From positions 10,812,214 through 10,876,213 of the forward strand of contig NC_090964.1 of the NCBI RefSeq assembly GCF_040807025.1: 64,000 bases of DNA, written 5' to 3'. The notes beneath the pieces were generated by a model that saw only the letters and a program-made list of their open reading frames with translations, ran no database searches and was not told the origin of the DNA. Below, one piece after another: positions 11,503-30,450 of this stretch; the first letter of the stretch is position 1; every line of letters starts with the position of its first letter. A program made the translations under genes and the position numbers. Source of the stretch: Struthio camelus. Its lineage: Eukaryota; Chordata; Aves; Struthioniformes; Struthionidae.

Positions 11503-12240
11503 GTTTATGTACAAATGACAGAGGTTTGTATTAAAAAGAGAATCCACTCAACCTCAAAGACAGCAAAGAGCAAGATGGCTTTGAGCTCAGCCTTCCCTGT
11601 ATCTAAAAGCCCTACACAAACTTTAGTGAATCCTGTTTAAAACAAAATTAGAGAAAAGGGTTAACCACCTTTTTCTCTGCTTGAATAGGAATTCACATGG
11701 GTTGTTCCACAAAAATGAAGAACCTTCCTCTCTATACGGATTAAAACAAAAAAACCAAGAGCCAATTTATTAACTACACACTTCAGATAAAACAAAAAAA
11801 CAAAACGAAAACCACACAGCTAAATAGCAGTATCAAAAGTAACCTAACAGTCTTACAACATGGATGGGACATACTGAATCATACCCCAATTCCAGTGGAA
11901 AAGGAAATATCTCTCCATGGTTATTACAGACCACAGGGGTGTCAGCAGCAAGATCAGCCAATTGTAGGAAATTCCCGACTGAGCTGGAAGCACAGAATAC
12001 TCAGGAACCCAAATTACTACTACTACACCTTAGTCTTCCTGCAACTCAGGTGATTTGAAAATGATGCAAAATACATGGTCCAAGACTATTTCTCCCCCCA
12101 TCTGAGTTCTTTAGAGTGAACCACTCCCATCTGAAGACACTCGGCCAGAGAGCTGCCATCGCGCTCATTCAGTCGACTGGCATTTTTCTCCGTAGGGATT
12201 CATGTAGGCCTAAATCCCGGAAGCTTCAGCACTGATGAGT

Positions 12241-19449
<7,209 letters not shown>

Positions 19450-19450
<1 letters not shown>

Positions 19451-21220
19451 GCGAGCTCCCGCAGACGAAGGTGTGGCTCCATCCAGTGAAAACTAGCCCT
19501 GTAGCACCTGAACGAGCACTTCAACGACAGCAGCCGCGGACCGGCGTGAAGCAGAACGCCGGGCGGCACCGGCAACCACGGACCAACGCCCCGGTTAGAG
19601 CGCGGCCAGCTCGCAGCTCGCCGCAGGGCCGAGGAAGCGGGGAAGCGACTCCCAGATCCTCCTGCTTGGTCTACGACGAGGCCCCGGCTTGGTGTCCGCA
19701 CGTCAGCCCTGCGTCCCTCAGTAGCCTTTGAGTATCTCGGGACCTAACAGCAGGACACGTTACACTGACAGTGAGGCAATAAACCGTAACACCCTTAGTT
19801 CGTGTTGCATCGTTTTTGGAAGCAGGTTACTGTGGTCTTCATCAGCACTCGGCGCTGGGGTACTGCACGTCCTTGAATTCCACCAGAAGCAGCCTGTTTT
19901 CCCTAGCATCAGGCAAATAATAAAAACAGTACAGCAAAATCAAGATCATAATTGTGCTATTGTACAGAATAGGTTTGAAATGATTAATTCACAAAATAGG
20001 TACAGCAGATTGTAGTAGTCACTTCCATTTTTCCAGCCCACGGACTGAACAGGAAACAGCTTGAAAGTAGCTAAGACCATTTCCTAAGAGGGTCACAGTT
20101 CAGCAACACAGCTAGGAGGAGTATACAAACTGAACAAATCTGAAAGTCTCATTCGGGTAAGACAGTGTTTTGTCACCCCTTTACATCACGGCTATACGTA
20201 CTTCACCTCTGTGCCTCCCCTTTGTGAAAAAATAACCCATTGAGAACAGGTCATTTTAACACTTACTGAAATTGCTCCGCACGCTTCAAACGCTTTTTTT
20301 GTCTAATTTGATCAACCCTTTTTTTAAAGCTAGGCTCAAGCCTCTTAGTTACATTAGTCTAAATTGTATGACTTATATGCTCTGAAATAAACGGGACGCT
20401 ATGCACTAGTTTGCCCCTTTTGCGATACTGATCAGATTTGGCTTAAACCACACACATATTTCATACTTCTGAGGTGAACATGTCTGCATGCAAGAGCATG
20501 TGACCTGAGCACTGCACTAAGCCACCAAGGGGAGACTCAGGTTCACAGAGGTCTGAATAAAGCAGCATGGTGCAAGCCTGCTCCACCTGCCCCTCCAAAC
20601 TCACAGCATCTGCAGCACACAGACCACACAACCTTTTTTTTTTTTTTTTTATTTCTTTGGTGTCCTTAAAAACCAAATACAAGTACTTTGATAACATGCA
20701 CTATAGTACAAGAGACACACAAGCACCAGAAGCTGTGATGCCTTCTGGGGCTGCAGGAAAAAGTGAGAGGTGTTGCCTAGTTTGTGGGGTGAAGGGGTAC
20801 TCGGGACTGGATTACACACGGTGCATCAGTCTGAATTTAAAAGCAAACACATGCACCACAATTTCCAAGTGTACAGACAAAGAATCTGCCACTGAGGCAG
20901 TTACAGTAATGTCATTTGTAAGGTAACAGATGTCATTATGTCTGCTTAGTCCTGCTTTTACTAAAGGGTAATACTTCAGTAACAAGTTCAATGAATTACT
21001 GTAGATAGAAGAATTCTTGTGAAATCTATTTCAACTGCTGAACCTTTTTGCTGACCATAAGAACTGCAATAATTTATACCTTCAATACCAGCATCTCTCC
21101 CTCATCTTTGTGAGTTTCTCCGAAAAAATATAGTGCATCTATGTCAGATAATATAGAGGGAGAAAGGGACACTAGAAAAATATTACAACTAAAATTAATT
21201 AGGGCTAAATTTACAAATTC
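19450..21220. other. Intergenic DNA between MEAF6 promoter and SNIP1 3' end
   Basis: AT-rich beyond about 19.7 kb with no supported exon. It contains a T18 tract near 20634-20651. No gene is inferred here. Confidence 0.5.
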
Positions 21221-21226
21221 TTTATT
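21221..21226 (-). terminator. SNIP1: Likely SNIP1 poly(A) signal AATAAA
   Basis: Minus-strand AATAAA about 1.3 kb downstream of the SNIP1 stop codon. The intervening sequence is AT-rich and non-coding, consistent with a 3' untranslated region. Choice between this and other sites is inference. Confidence 0.45.
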
Positions 21227-21727
21227 TAAAAACCCCTAGAGTATATATAAAGGAGATCCTCCTAGTCAAAACACATTCTTCTACCAGCTGTTTGAAAACC
21301 CTACATTAATGTCCCATATTTACACCATAAACGTTTCAGCCTGTGTATACAATATGTAACATATGTATACACAAAGTATATACACAGCATGTATGAATAG
21401 CATGTGTGACCACAGAACAAACATCTAGGCAAAGTTAGTAAACAAAGTGAAAAATGTTACATTTCTTTTATCATAAAACCAAGCACAGGAAGGAGATATC
21501 CAAAAATATGCAAAATGTAAGTATTTTCATTAAGTAGAATTTTCTTCCCCCTCCTAAAGCAACTTTTCTTTTATGGGAAAAAACAAGAATACTTCAAACA
21601 AATGACAGTATAATTTTATATAAAGAAAACTTAAATAGTGCAAACTGTTGAAAACATGTAATCACATAACAGGTATCTACATGTAATAGAAACAAGGAGA
21701 AGTTATTTACGGGGCTGTGGTGTTATC

Positions 21728-21755
21728 AAAAAAAAAAAAAAAAAAAAAAAAAAAA
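21728..21755. repeat. A28 homopolymer in the presumed SNIP1 3' UTR
   Basis: Uninterrupted run of 28 A (plus strand). No element body was recognised on its 5' side, so I do not call a retroposed copy. Confidence 0.8.
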
Positions 21756-22517
21756 GAAGAAGGACCCAGCTTTAGAACCAGATACCCAACATCCAATAAA
21801 AATTTCAGTATCTAGTTTCAACATATACTGGGCATATACTGACTTAGACCTCAAGCCCCATAACCTAAAGTCCCAGGAAGCATTTCCTTTCATTTACAAC
21901 TATACTACCTGTAGATTACAAGGTATTCTGGTAAAATGCCCATCCCTGAAAAGTTATTACAATGCAAACTTAACTACCCAAAACATACAAATACAAGAGG
22001 GGCTTTGCAACATTTCTGCCTCTTTAGTAATGAAACTTGGTAAATTCTCCTGTCTAGATTTCTTAACAGGCATACAAATTCGGCAAATCCTACCAAATAA
22101 GACAAAATATATCAGCTAGTTTCTACCTTATTTTTCAGTTAAGTAGCATTTTCAAAGGATTATGACAAAACAGTTCATAAAAATAATTTTAAATATGCCC
22201 ACTGTGTTTTACATCATTTACTAGAAGGGGATAGCCTTCCAACATCTGTTGAATATTTCCAGCACCACAGCTTTCACATCCAGGTGCTCTTTTTTCTTTG
22301 TCAGGGGAAATTAGCTTAGAAAAAGCTGAATTTCCTGATAAGCAGAACTATCCAAGATGATTAAGTCCCCAAAATAAGCTACAAGAACAGACCAGCAACA
22401 GAAGAAGGACTTTAAGGCAATAAGAGGCATCAGTGCTTCGATGCGCCAATGTTTACATCCCAATGCACGTTCTACTGCAAAGATTTTTTTTCACCCCCCC
22501 AATTTCCTCCTGATCTG

Positions 22518-25031
22518 TTAACTGTCAGACTCTTCCTCCTTCTCGTCCTCCTCCTCATCATCGTCCTTTGTGTTTGCCTCAGATTTATCTGAAGATTCAT
22601 GGAGAAGAACATATTCCCTGCTACTGAACCCAAATTTCAACACATCCTTTTCTTTCAGTTCATAGTAACGTTGAGGTTCAATCCGCTGGTTATTTAGAAA
22701 AGTACCATTGCCAGAACCAAGGTCAATTATATAAGGCCTTACTCTGCGGCCAACTGTACCATCAGCACGGGTGTACTCCACAAGCCTGGCAAAACAAAAA
22801 GCACTATTTCAATCATAACAAGACAGACACAAAATTCCCATTTATGCAGCCACTCTAGAAGTAGATGGAGTTTTCAAAACGTTCTGTATTTTCAAAAATT
22901 TAAGCAAGCATAATGAGTGTAAGGAGGCACTCGGGATGAGATTCTGAAAGACTGCATCACCTTCTAAAACTTATGGTGATATAATACAGTAATTTGTAAC
23001 ACCGAACAGATGGCTGTTCCTTGAGAGCAGCTCTGTCTTCAGCAGCATACAATCCTTGCTGCTTCAAAAGGATAGCAGCAATCTTGGTTGCAAAATATTT
23101 TTACCGCTAATTACACCTGAGAGCGTTTATTCCAATTCAGATATACATCCAATTCTGCATTTAGTCCTGCTATGTTATTTGTCTTACAGGAAGACTGCTT
23201 GTGGTTAAATGGGAGAAGTTTCAAGTATTTTTGATTACTGCTAAGAGAACGTACAGCAGCCATATGTGAATTCCAGCTATCTCTGACATGAGACACTTAC
23301 AGCAAACTAACACTTCTAAACTCTGTTTTGGGGTTTTTTTGTTTGTTTGTTTATAAATACAAGTTTCAGAATACTTCTGTTTCACCAGCAGGCACAGAGA
23401 ATAATACTTACCGATACTGAAAGACAGCATGTTGCTTTGAGCAGGAGGGATGGTCAATAGGAATATCTGCTATTCTGCGATGCCTGCCCAGGAGATAAGC
23501 GCTCTGTCTGTGAATGTACATGACTGGAAGGAACTCATCATTTTTAAAAGGATAGAGGCGCCATCGTTTCTTTGGTATCCGAGCTTCTGGGGGCTCGCTG
23601 TACTTAATCACAACACCTCGGAAAGTGTTGGCATCTTCCAGAAGCGCACCAGACAGTTCAAAACTTGGCTTTTCTTTTTTTACAGGATCTTTAGGTTTAT
23701 TATCAGATTGCCCGAGTTCTGGATTCTGGTTAATACCACTCACTTCATTCTTTTGTCGGTGCTCTCGTCTTCTCTCATTATAGAACTCCCTCTCTGCTTG
23801 CTGCTCACGAATGTTCTGAACATCCCTTTCTCGCTCGTGGCCTCGGCCTCCAGGCCTTTCATTAGGATTTTTCCTTCTGTCCGAGTGATCTCTGTGTCTT
23901 TCTCTCTCACCACTTCTATCTCGCCTGTGTTCTTGTTCTGATGGGTTTCTCTGCTTTCGTTCTTCATTTCCTCTGTGACAATGATCATCTCGTTCCTGTA
24001 ATGAATAATCTCTTATAGTGGTCTATTTAGAATTAGAAGAAAAGAGAAAGGAATCTACTTTAAAGAAAAAAAAAATCACAATCTAACACATGAAAAACAA
24101 GGACTCAAAAGTCTTGTGTATTGATCTAACATAAAGTAGTAAAAAACTATTTTCTTGCTGAACTATTTGGATTCCCACGATTACAATGAGTAACACAAGC
24201 TTAAAAAAGAGAGACAGACCTGCCATCCTTCCACAGAATAAGATGCTTGAAGAGACAACTGAAAGCTAAAGGGGCTTGTACTTGACTTTCAGATATCAAC
24301 AGTATTCCGGGCAAAGCAAGCAGCTTGCAGGAACAGTCCGCACAAGTGGTAAATTCACAACACGCCCATATGAACACTCAATTGCTCAGGACAGAGTTTG
24401 AAGTGGATAGCAACAGATATTGAACCTGTAAAACTTTTTTTTAAATTAGACATGACAACAACTAAAAGAAAGTAAGTCAGGAACTATTTTTCCTGCCTTC
24501 CACGGATGAATTTTGCCAGAGGAGGCTCACTCTCTCTCTCTCTCTTTCCGGGAGGCAGTGCAGCGCACAGGGCCCTAGCATCGCCTCCCCGGGAGCGCTG
24601 GCCCCCCAGACCCGCGGCAGGGTCAGGCCCCGGCGGCAGCACCGAGGCGATTTACCTGCTTGACTTTGACTGCGACGTGATGGGGGCTCCGGCTCCTCCT
24701 GCTCCGGGGGGACTTGCTTCTCCTGCCCGACGCTTTCTCCTTCCTTTTGGGCGACCTTTAAGGACAGTGGGGGGGGGGGGTGAGGGCACGGGAGCAAAGC
24801 GGGAGGCCGAGGCCCGGGCGCGACGCCGCCGCCGGGGCGGCCCTACCTGCTGCTCCTGCTCCTGCCGCCCCGGTGCGGCCCGGCCGGGCCCCGCCGCTCC
24901 TCGGCCGGCGGCGACTGGCTGCCCCGCGCGGAGCGGGAGCGGGAGCCGGAGCGCCGCGGGCTCCGCTTCTCGGCCTTCACCGCCGCCCGCCGCCGCCGCT
25001 CCCGCCGCCGCTCGGCCGCCGCCGCCTCCAT
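22518..25031 (-). CDS. SNIP1: SNIP1, Smad nuclear-interacting protein 1 (FHA domain)
   Basis: Nuclear phosphopeptide-binding protein. In human it restrains TGF-beta/Smad and NF-kB signalling through CBP/p300 and is a spliceosomal component related to yeast Pml1. Minus-strand exons 24847-25031, 24656-24755, 23412-23995 and 22518-22785 join without frameshift to 1137 nt (378 aa; human 396). The N-terminal half is Arg/Ser- and Arg/Glu-rich (SGRRSKSPRSRRSRSPHH), low complexity and likely nuclear-localising. The FHA domain lies at about residues 263-326 with its key motifs intact: GR at 265-266, SKQH at 281-284 and NGT at 316-318. The C-terminus is a Glu/Asp/Ser tail ending EESDS. The ATG at 25029-25031 opens MEAAAAERRRERRRR; the shorter length than human comes from this N-terminal region. 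It shares a bidirectional promoter with DNALI1, and intron 1 is only 91 bp. Confidence 0.97.
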
Positions 25032-25087
25032 GGCGCCGCCGCCGCGCGAAGGGAAGTGCGGCCGCTTCCGCCTCGCGCGCCGCCACC

Positions 25088-25101
25088 CGGAAGTACTTCC
25101 G
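25088..25101. promoter_or_regulatory. Palindromic ETS site CGGAAGTACTTCCG
   Basis: Perfect 14-base palindrome made of two head-to-head CCGGAAGT-type ETS cores, 57 bp upstream of the SNIP1 ATG. ETS/GABP sites are typical of housekeeping bidirectional promoters. Binding is inferred from sequence alone. Confidence 0.6.
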
Positions 25102-25223
25102 CCGGGGCCGGGTGGGGGGAGGCCGGCGCCGCGCCGCCCTTCTCCTGCGCGTGCGCGCAGCCTGCTGGGCTCCCGCGCACGCGCAGCGCGCCCGCCCGCT
25201 CCCCCCCCCCGCCGCGACGCGCC

Positions 25224-25237
25224 GTCGCCATGGCGAC
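25224..25237. promoter_or_regulatory. DNALI1: X-box-like RFX palindrome in the DNALI1 promoter
   Basis: GTCGCCATGGCGAC is a perfect palindrome close to the RFX X-box consensus (GTTGCCATGGCAAC type), 26 bp before the DNALI1 ATG. RFX factors drive genes for motile and primary cilia, and DNALI1 is an axonemal dynein subunit, so the site fits its neighbour. The C/G at the third positions makes it a CpG variant of the consensus. Confidence 0.6.
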
Positions 25238-25263
25238 AGCGGCGCGCGCGGCGAGCGGCCGCC

Positions 25264-28248
25264 ATGATCCCGCCGCCGGACTCGCTGCTGCGCTACGACC
25301 CGCCGGTGCTGGTCAGCCGCCGGGCGGAGCGCCCCGGGCCCCGGGCGGACGGCGGCGGCGCCTCCGCCCCCGCCCCGCCGCCGCGCCCGCCCACCGGGGG
25401 CCGCCCGCCGCCGCCGCGGCCCGGCGCGGCCGCCGAGCCGGCGCGGGAGGTGCTGAACGCCATCCTGCCGCCGCGGTGAGGGGCGGCGAGGGGCGGCGGG
25501 CGGGCGCGGCCCGGCGGCGGCGGCGCTGACGGCCGTGCTCTCCGGTGCAGGGAGTGGGCGGAGGACGGCCGGCTCTGGGTGCAGGAGGTGTCGGGCGCCC
25601 CCAGCACCCGCGCCGACGTGGTGCGCCTGCAGGAGCAGCTGGACCTGCGGCTGCGGCAGCGGCAGGCGCGGGAGACCGGCCTGTGCCCCGTGCGCCGCCA
25701 GCTCTACGCGCAGTGCTTCGGTCAGTGCCGCCGCGCCGGCCGCCGCCGCCGCCTCGCCCTCTGCCCCGGCCCCGGCCGCGCCGCCGACAGCCAGCCGTGG
25801 CGCTCTGCGGCTGCCGGGCAGCCAGCGGCGGCCGGCGCGGGGGGCCGGCCTCCCCAAGCCAACGCACCTACTGCCTTAACTGTGCTTTTGTGCCTGTTGT
25901 TTAAAGATGAACTGATCCGCGAAACGACGATTAACTGTGCAGAGCGAGGGCTGTTGCTGCTTCGAGTCCGAGATGAAATCCAAATGACGATTGCTGCTTA
26001 TCAGACTCTGTATGAGAGCAGCGTTGCCTTCGGCATGCGGAAGGCACTGCAAGCTGAGCAAGGCAAATCTGACATGGAGAAAAGAGTGAGTTGGGCTGTC
26101 AACCTCGTAAGGTAGCTTTCTGCATGTGATAAAGCGTAACGATTTCACGTACAAAATTTTATATAAAATCAGGTATTTCTACTTCCACTGGATGGCAGTA
26201 AAGACCATCAAGATACTTACCTTACTGTAGGGCTTAATTGTACTCCATAAATTTATCTGTTCTACCTATTGTACTGTACAACATAAAACTTGAACCTGTC
26301 TTAATTGGAAATTGCTTATTAACAAACACGATTTGAGCAATCTATACTCTTTTCCAAGATTGCAGAGCTAGAGGAAGAAAAGCGGGAGCTGGAAAAGCAA
26401 GTGACTGAACAGAAAGCTAAATGTGAAGCTATTGAAAAACGTGAAAATGAAAGGCGACAGATAGAGGAAAAGAAACACAGTGAAGAGGTCCAGTTCCTGA
26501 AACGAACAAATCAGCAGCTGAAGGTTAGGATGCATTTGTATTCATGTTCCACCTTTGAATTCTCAGTGAAATAGGAAAAATGCTCTTCTGCATACTTTAC
26601 TTCCTTGCTCCGTCAGTAATTAGTCATCATGAGTAAAACTGATCATCCAAACAGCAGGTCAGATTCATTGGGCTCTAGTTATATACAAATTTGCCACAGG
26701 GATATCACAGTTTGTTCTGATAATGCTAAATCCTTATGGTCAGTTAGCAGACGCACACAGATGAACCCCAAATATAGACTTCAAATTTGACGCCCCTGGA
26801 ATCTATTTATGCATAACTTGATTTTAAGGTTGTTGTAGCTGCCATCCCTTTTCAGCTACAAAAAAGAAAACTTAATAAAGACAAATGAAGAAAGTTTTGT
26901 TTCTTTGCTGTTGGCCAGAGCAGCTAAGTTTACTCCCTGATAAGAAGAGACACCATTTAAAATTAAACATTGCCTAATAAGAGCAATTGTGTATTATATG
27001 CAACAGAGACTTTTTTCTTTTATCCTTGCCTCAAAGCTTACATGAGATACACTGTACTACCAAAAGCTCAGGCATCACTGAGAGGGTGCCTAAGCCCTGT
27101 GCTTATGTATTGTAATTTAACATTCCACTTTCCTTGATTTATAAACAAGGTAAGTTACCACTTTTCCAACCCTAGGTAGAGAGGTCAACTAAAAAAAAAA
27201 GGCACAAGACTAATCTGTGGCTTACATCCTTAAAACATGTATTTGGTTATTTTATTTTCATCTCTGTGGGAGAAGTAGCATTCTCTTTCTTCCCTTACGG
27301 ATGCTAGTCCTCATCATAAGGTGTCAGTTATTTCATATACAGTGGGCAGACTCTACTATAGCAGATTTTAACTACGCTACCTGGCCTGGAAAACAAACGT
27401 TGAATTATCAGTTACTGATCTACTCTTTGTATTTAGGGATCAGAGGCACCCCCGAAAGGTGTTTGAGAAGCTCTTTAATAGATGTATTTGTTGCAAATCT
27501 AAAGACAGCGTGAACTTTAGTACAGTCTGGAATAGTTACAAGAGAACCAAGTGCGCATTTGTAGTATGGATTTAACTTCTTATACATTTTTCTAATAAAA
27601 CTATTTAGCCATAGGATCAAATCCCCCAGGGAAACTTGGTGGCACTGTTGTCATATTTTCCTCAAAACTTCCAATCTACATCTCACATAACCGAGCTACA
27701 GACAATAGCAAAACCTAAGGGCAAGCACACACTATTGCCTGGGTTTCTAAGCTTCTAAACATTTAAAGTGTGATTACTATATTGTAGGTAAAAGTATGTG
27801 TCCTGTTCACCTGTTGGTTGCTAACATGCTACCATGGACAATGGTGAAGCAATTTGTCCTATGGTGCTCTTGACTGGATCACTGAAATTGATTTGCATAG
27901 GACAGAAGTAATTTTGTGCATGCTACTACTCAGCAGCCAAGACACCTTCAGTTTGACAAAGACAGATTTCTTTGCTGTTGGGGGAAAAAAAAATCAGCTT
28001 TTGATTAAAGAAAAAACGTAATCAGAAACAACATTAAACCTGTCTGTCTAGAAGTTTACTTTGCACTCAGCTGCTTTCCTTATCTTTAACATTCTTACTG
28101 TTTTTCTTGTCTAAACCATTAACATCTTCAAGCCGTCTTGAACTGTTTAGGACATGAAGTGGAATAACTGTTAGATTAAAGACGTGTTGCCACTGAAGCT
28201 GTTATTCTTCTTTGAACTAGAAATATTTTAACAGCTATATATATATAT

Positions 28249-28281
<33 letters not shown>

Positions 28282-28901
28282 CAAAACTGGAGTTTATTTT
28301 GATGGCAGCAATATGAAGAGGACAATCTGCAAGTCCCAGAAGCTTCATATACCAAAAACTCCCTAAGCATTGGTAGCTCGCTGATCAATCTACTAATTGG
28401 GCATCAAGTTGTCTCAGTAACTGAAAAACTTGCTGTTCCCAGTTCCTTTTGTCCCAGAGTCAGAGCTTGTGTTCCAGACTGTAAAGAGCCAAACATTTAA
28501 TTTAGCGAACATAGTCTAGCCTGAAATCAGAGAACTCAGACCACTGTTTCAACAGCTTTTATTTAATTTCCTTTTCAATGCTTTACATTATAAAATGAGT
28601 CTTTCATTGTATGGAACCAAGGCCAGCTCTTTTCTTCTCAGAAGGCAACAAGTGTGCATGCCAAGAATGAAAAGTTAATTTATAAAACATGTAGTAAGAA
28701 ATGAAATAACCAGAGGAAAAAACCCTAGCCTATTTCTCTTGAAGTATTGCAGCATCCCTCAGCTGCTCACTTTGAATACATAACAGACAATTTATCGCTT
28801 TTCAGCAATGTGGGTTTATTTTTTAGATTAAGGCTAATTTAACTTACTGTCTCATTTGTTTTCAGGCTCAACTTGAAAGCATCATTGCACCAAATAAGTA
28901 G
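25264..28901 (+). CDS. DNALI1: DNALI1, axonemal dynein light intermediate chain 1
   Basis: Light intermediate (p28-type) subunit of inner-arm dyneins in motile cilia and sperm flagella. Plus-strand exons 25264-25475, 25551-25720, 25907-26085, 26359-26523 and 28866-28901 total 762 nt (253 aa; human 258). Start MIPPPDSLLRYDPPVLVSR matches human MIPPADSLLKYDTPVLVSR. The N-terminal third is Pro/Ala-rich and GC-biased compared with human. The core is conserved from about residue 62 (EVLNAILPPREW) through LQEQLDLRLRQRQARETG and ERGLLLLRVRDEI. A coiled coil runs from about residue 188 to 245 (ELEEEKRELEKQV), and the protein ends SIIAPNK. Introns 1 and 2 are only 75 and 186 bp; intron 2 has a weak GTCAGT donor and is open in frame. 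Transcribed away from SNIP1. Confidence 0.97.
28235..28282. repeat. Compound microsatellite (TA)n(CA)n
   Basis: About 13 TA units, imperfect in the middle, followed by about 10 CA units, inside DNALI1 intron 4. Likely polymorphic. Confidence 0.9.
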
Positions 28902-29141
28902 ATTTCTTGTTGTCCTCCCGGCAGCGCTCAAAAGAACTGTCAAAGCAAGAAGTTTGCAATTAGTGAAAAAGATCTGTCTTCATAAAACAACCCTGAATTT
29001 TCACTTACCAGTAACTGAAGGCAGTGTAGTTGTATTAATTCTCCCTTTCAGTGCTGTCTAAACATTCAGCTCCTTGAATGGTGAGCCTATCTGGGACATA
29101 CCTGTTGATAATATGCTACATAACCTGCAAAGCAATATACT

Positions 29142-29147
29142 AATAAA
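29142..29147 (+). terminator. DNALI1: DNALI1 poly(A) signal AATAAA
   Basis: AATAAA about 240 nt after the DNALI1 stop codon, followed by a T-rich stretch, as expected downstream of a cleavage site. Confidence 0.75.
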
Positions 29148-29164
29148 CTTTTTTTTTTTCCACA

Positions 29165-30430
29165 TACAAGCCTCTGTGTAAAATTCTTAACTTGAAAATG
29201 TTGTATAAACTTCAGAAACAATTACGAAATGTCTATAATTAATACAAGAGCAAGAACAACTATCCTTTATATAATCATTTTAGCACCAAGTATTCAGGTA
29301 GCAAAAAGGTAGGTCTGAATTCATTAAGATGTGTCATTAAGAAGCACATCTAGTCATGCTGCATACAAACAATTCAAGAACCAACTCACTTTATTTTTAT
29401 CTGAGTCAAATATGTTTTTGAGAGGAGATAGGAGGATAAAAACCAACCTTTGTTGCGTAACAAAATTGCAGGCCTTTTATTAGGTTGCTTTTTCTCATTT
29501 GGGCTCTCTATCCCACTATCTTACGCTCTTCACATACTGCTTAACAAAGGCAAAAGCTGACCATAATCTTCCACTCTCATTGCAATCCTGCTGCCCTTAG
29601 TAGACATCAGTACTAAGGATATATAAATTAGAGATGGTACTTGCAAGCTAGATACTTTTGGATCCACACTGCAATAAGCAGGCACGTGCTTACAACTTCA
29701 CTGTGAAACTTTCTTTTAATGCCTGGTAATAGGAACACTGTTCAACATCTCAAAATTAAATACAATAGTTAGGATATTTTTTAGAATTAATACTCTATAG
29801 TTGTCACATCCACTATTAAGAATCAAATTACAGGTAATTTTTGGACGGAAGGTGCTTAGAGGATGTTTCCTTTGAGTATGTGCAAGTTGGTGTTAATTGT
29901 GCATCAAAAGCCTTTGTCAAAATAGTTAGTAGTAAGCTAGGGTGAGCAATATTAGAAGTCCTTCAGGTGCTTAATAAGCAGCACTGAAACAAAGAGGTAT
30001 GATGCCACTCCAAGCATCATTTCTCAACAGAAGCAAATGAAATCTTTCCTTGAGGCACCTGTATAACTAGCTGGTTATATACATATCAAGCAGACTTTGG
30101 GAAGATAATTCTCTGTAGTCATATGAACAACTCAGTAAAAGCTACTTTTCAGGGAAGGGGGGGTGGGGGGAAGAAATCTGAAGAGCCTTGTTAACCTGTC
30201 TGCTGAAGAACATCTCAGATTGTTTTGGCAGTGCAACGTATATTGACCTTAGATGGTGATGTGGAAATAGCATGATCTCTATCTGCAATAAAGAACATTT
30301 CTGCAATTCAGAAACCAAGAGGATGATGCTACTCCTGGGAACAAGACAGACAAATCAAATCAGGCTTTGAATGGGAACGGCAAGTATTATATAAAAAAAA
30401 AGTCACTGCATACTAGAGCTGTTTTATGTA
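29165..30430. other. Intergenic DNA between convergent DNALI1 and GNL2
   Basis: AT-rich, no supported exon, RNA gene or recognised repeat. It separates the two converging 3' ends by roughly 1.3 kb. Confidence 0.5.
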
Positions 30431-30433
30431 AAA

Positions 30434-30439
30434 TTTAAT
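30434..30439 (-). terminator. GNL2: Likely GNL2 poly(A) signal ATTAAA
   Basis: TTTAAT on the plus strand is ATTAAA, the commonest variant signal, on the minus strand. It starts only 12 nt after the GNL2 stop codon, implying a 3' UTR of about 30-40 nt. A further signal to the left could also be used. Confidence 0.5.
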
Positions 30440-30450
30440 AGAACCAGCAG

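Larger units (their letters stand above)
25032..25263. promoter_or_regulatory. SNIP1-DNALI1 bidirectional promoter
   Basis: Only 232 bp separate the ATG of SNIP1 (minus) from the ATG of DNALI1 (plus). Both transcription starts and 5' leaders must fit in this space or overlap. The same head-to-head pair exists in human. The SNIP1 side carries a palindromic ETS site, and the DNALI1 side an X-box-like palindrome, which suggests a housekeeping half and a ciliary half. Confidence 0.8.
24550..25850. promoter_or_regulatory. CpG island of the SNIP1/DNALI1 gene pair
   Basis: GC-rich island covering SNIP1 exons 1-2, the 232-bp gap between the two start codons, and DNALI1 exons 1-2. It contains a 12-base GC-box-like context, an ETS palindrome and an X-box-like palindrome listed separately. 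No TATA box is visible. Confidence 0.8.

Noticed and set aside
20634-20651. T-rich tract as the tail of a retroposed copy
   Set aside because: No element body or target-site duplication could be recognised beside it.
24506-25857. Long overlapping open frames at the SNIP1/DNALI1 promoter
   Set aside because: They are shadows of the two real first exons in CpG-rich DNA; only the SNIP1 and DNALI1 frames match known proteins and splice sites.
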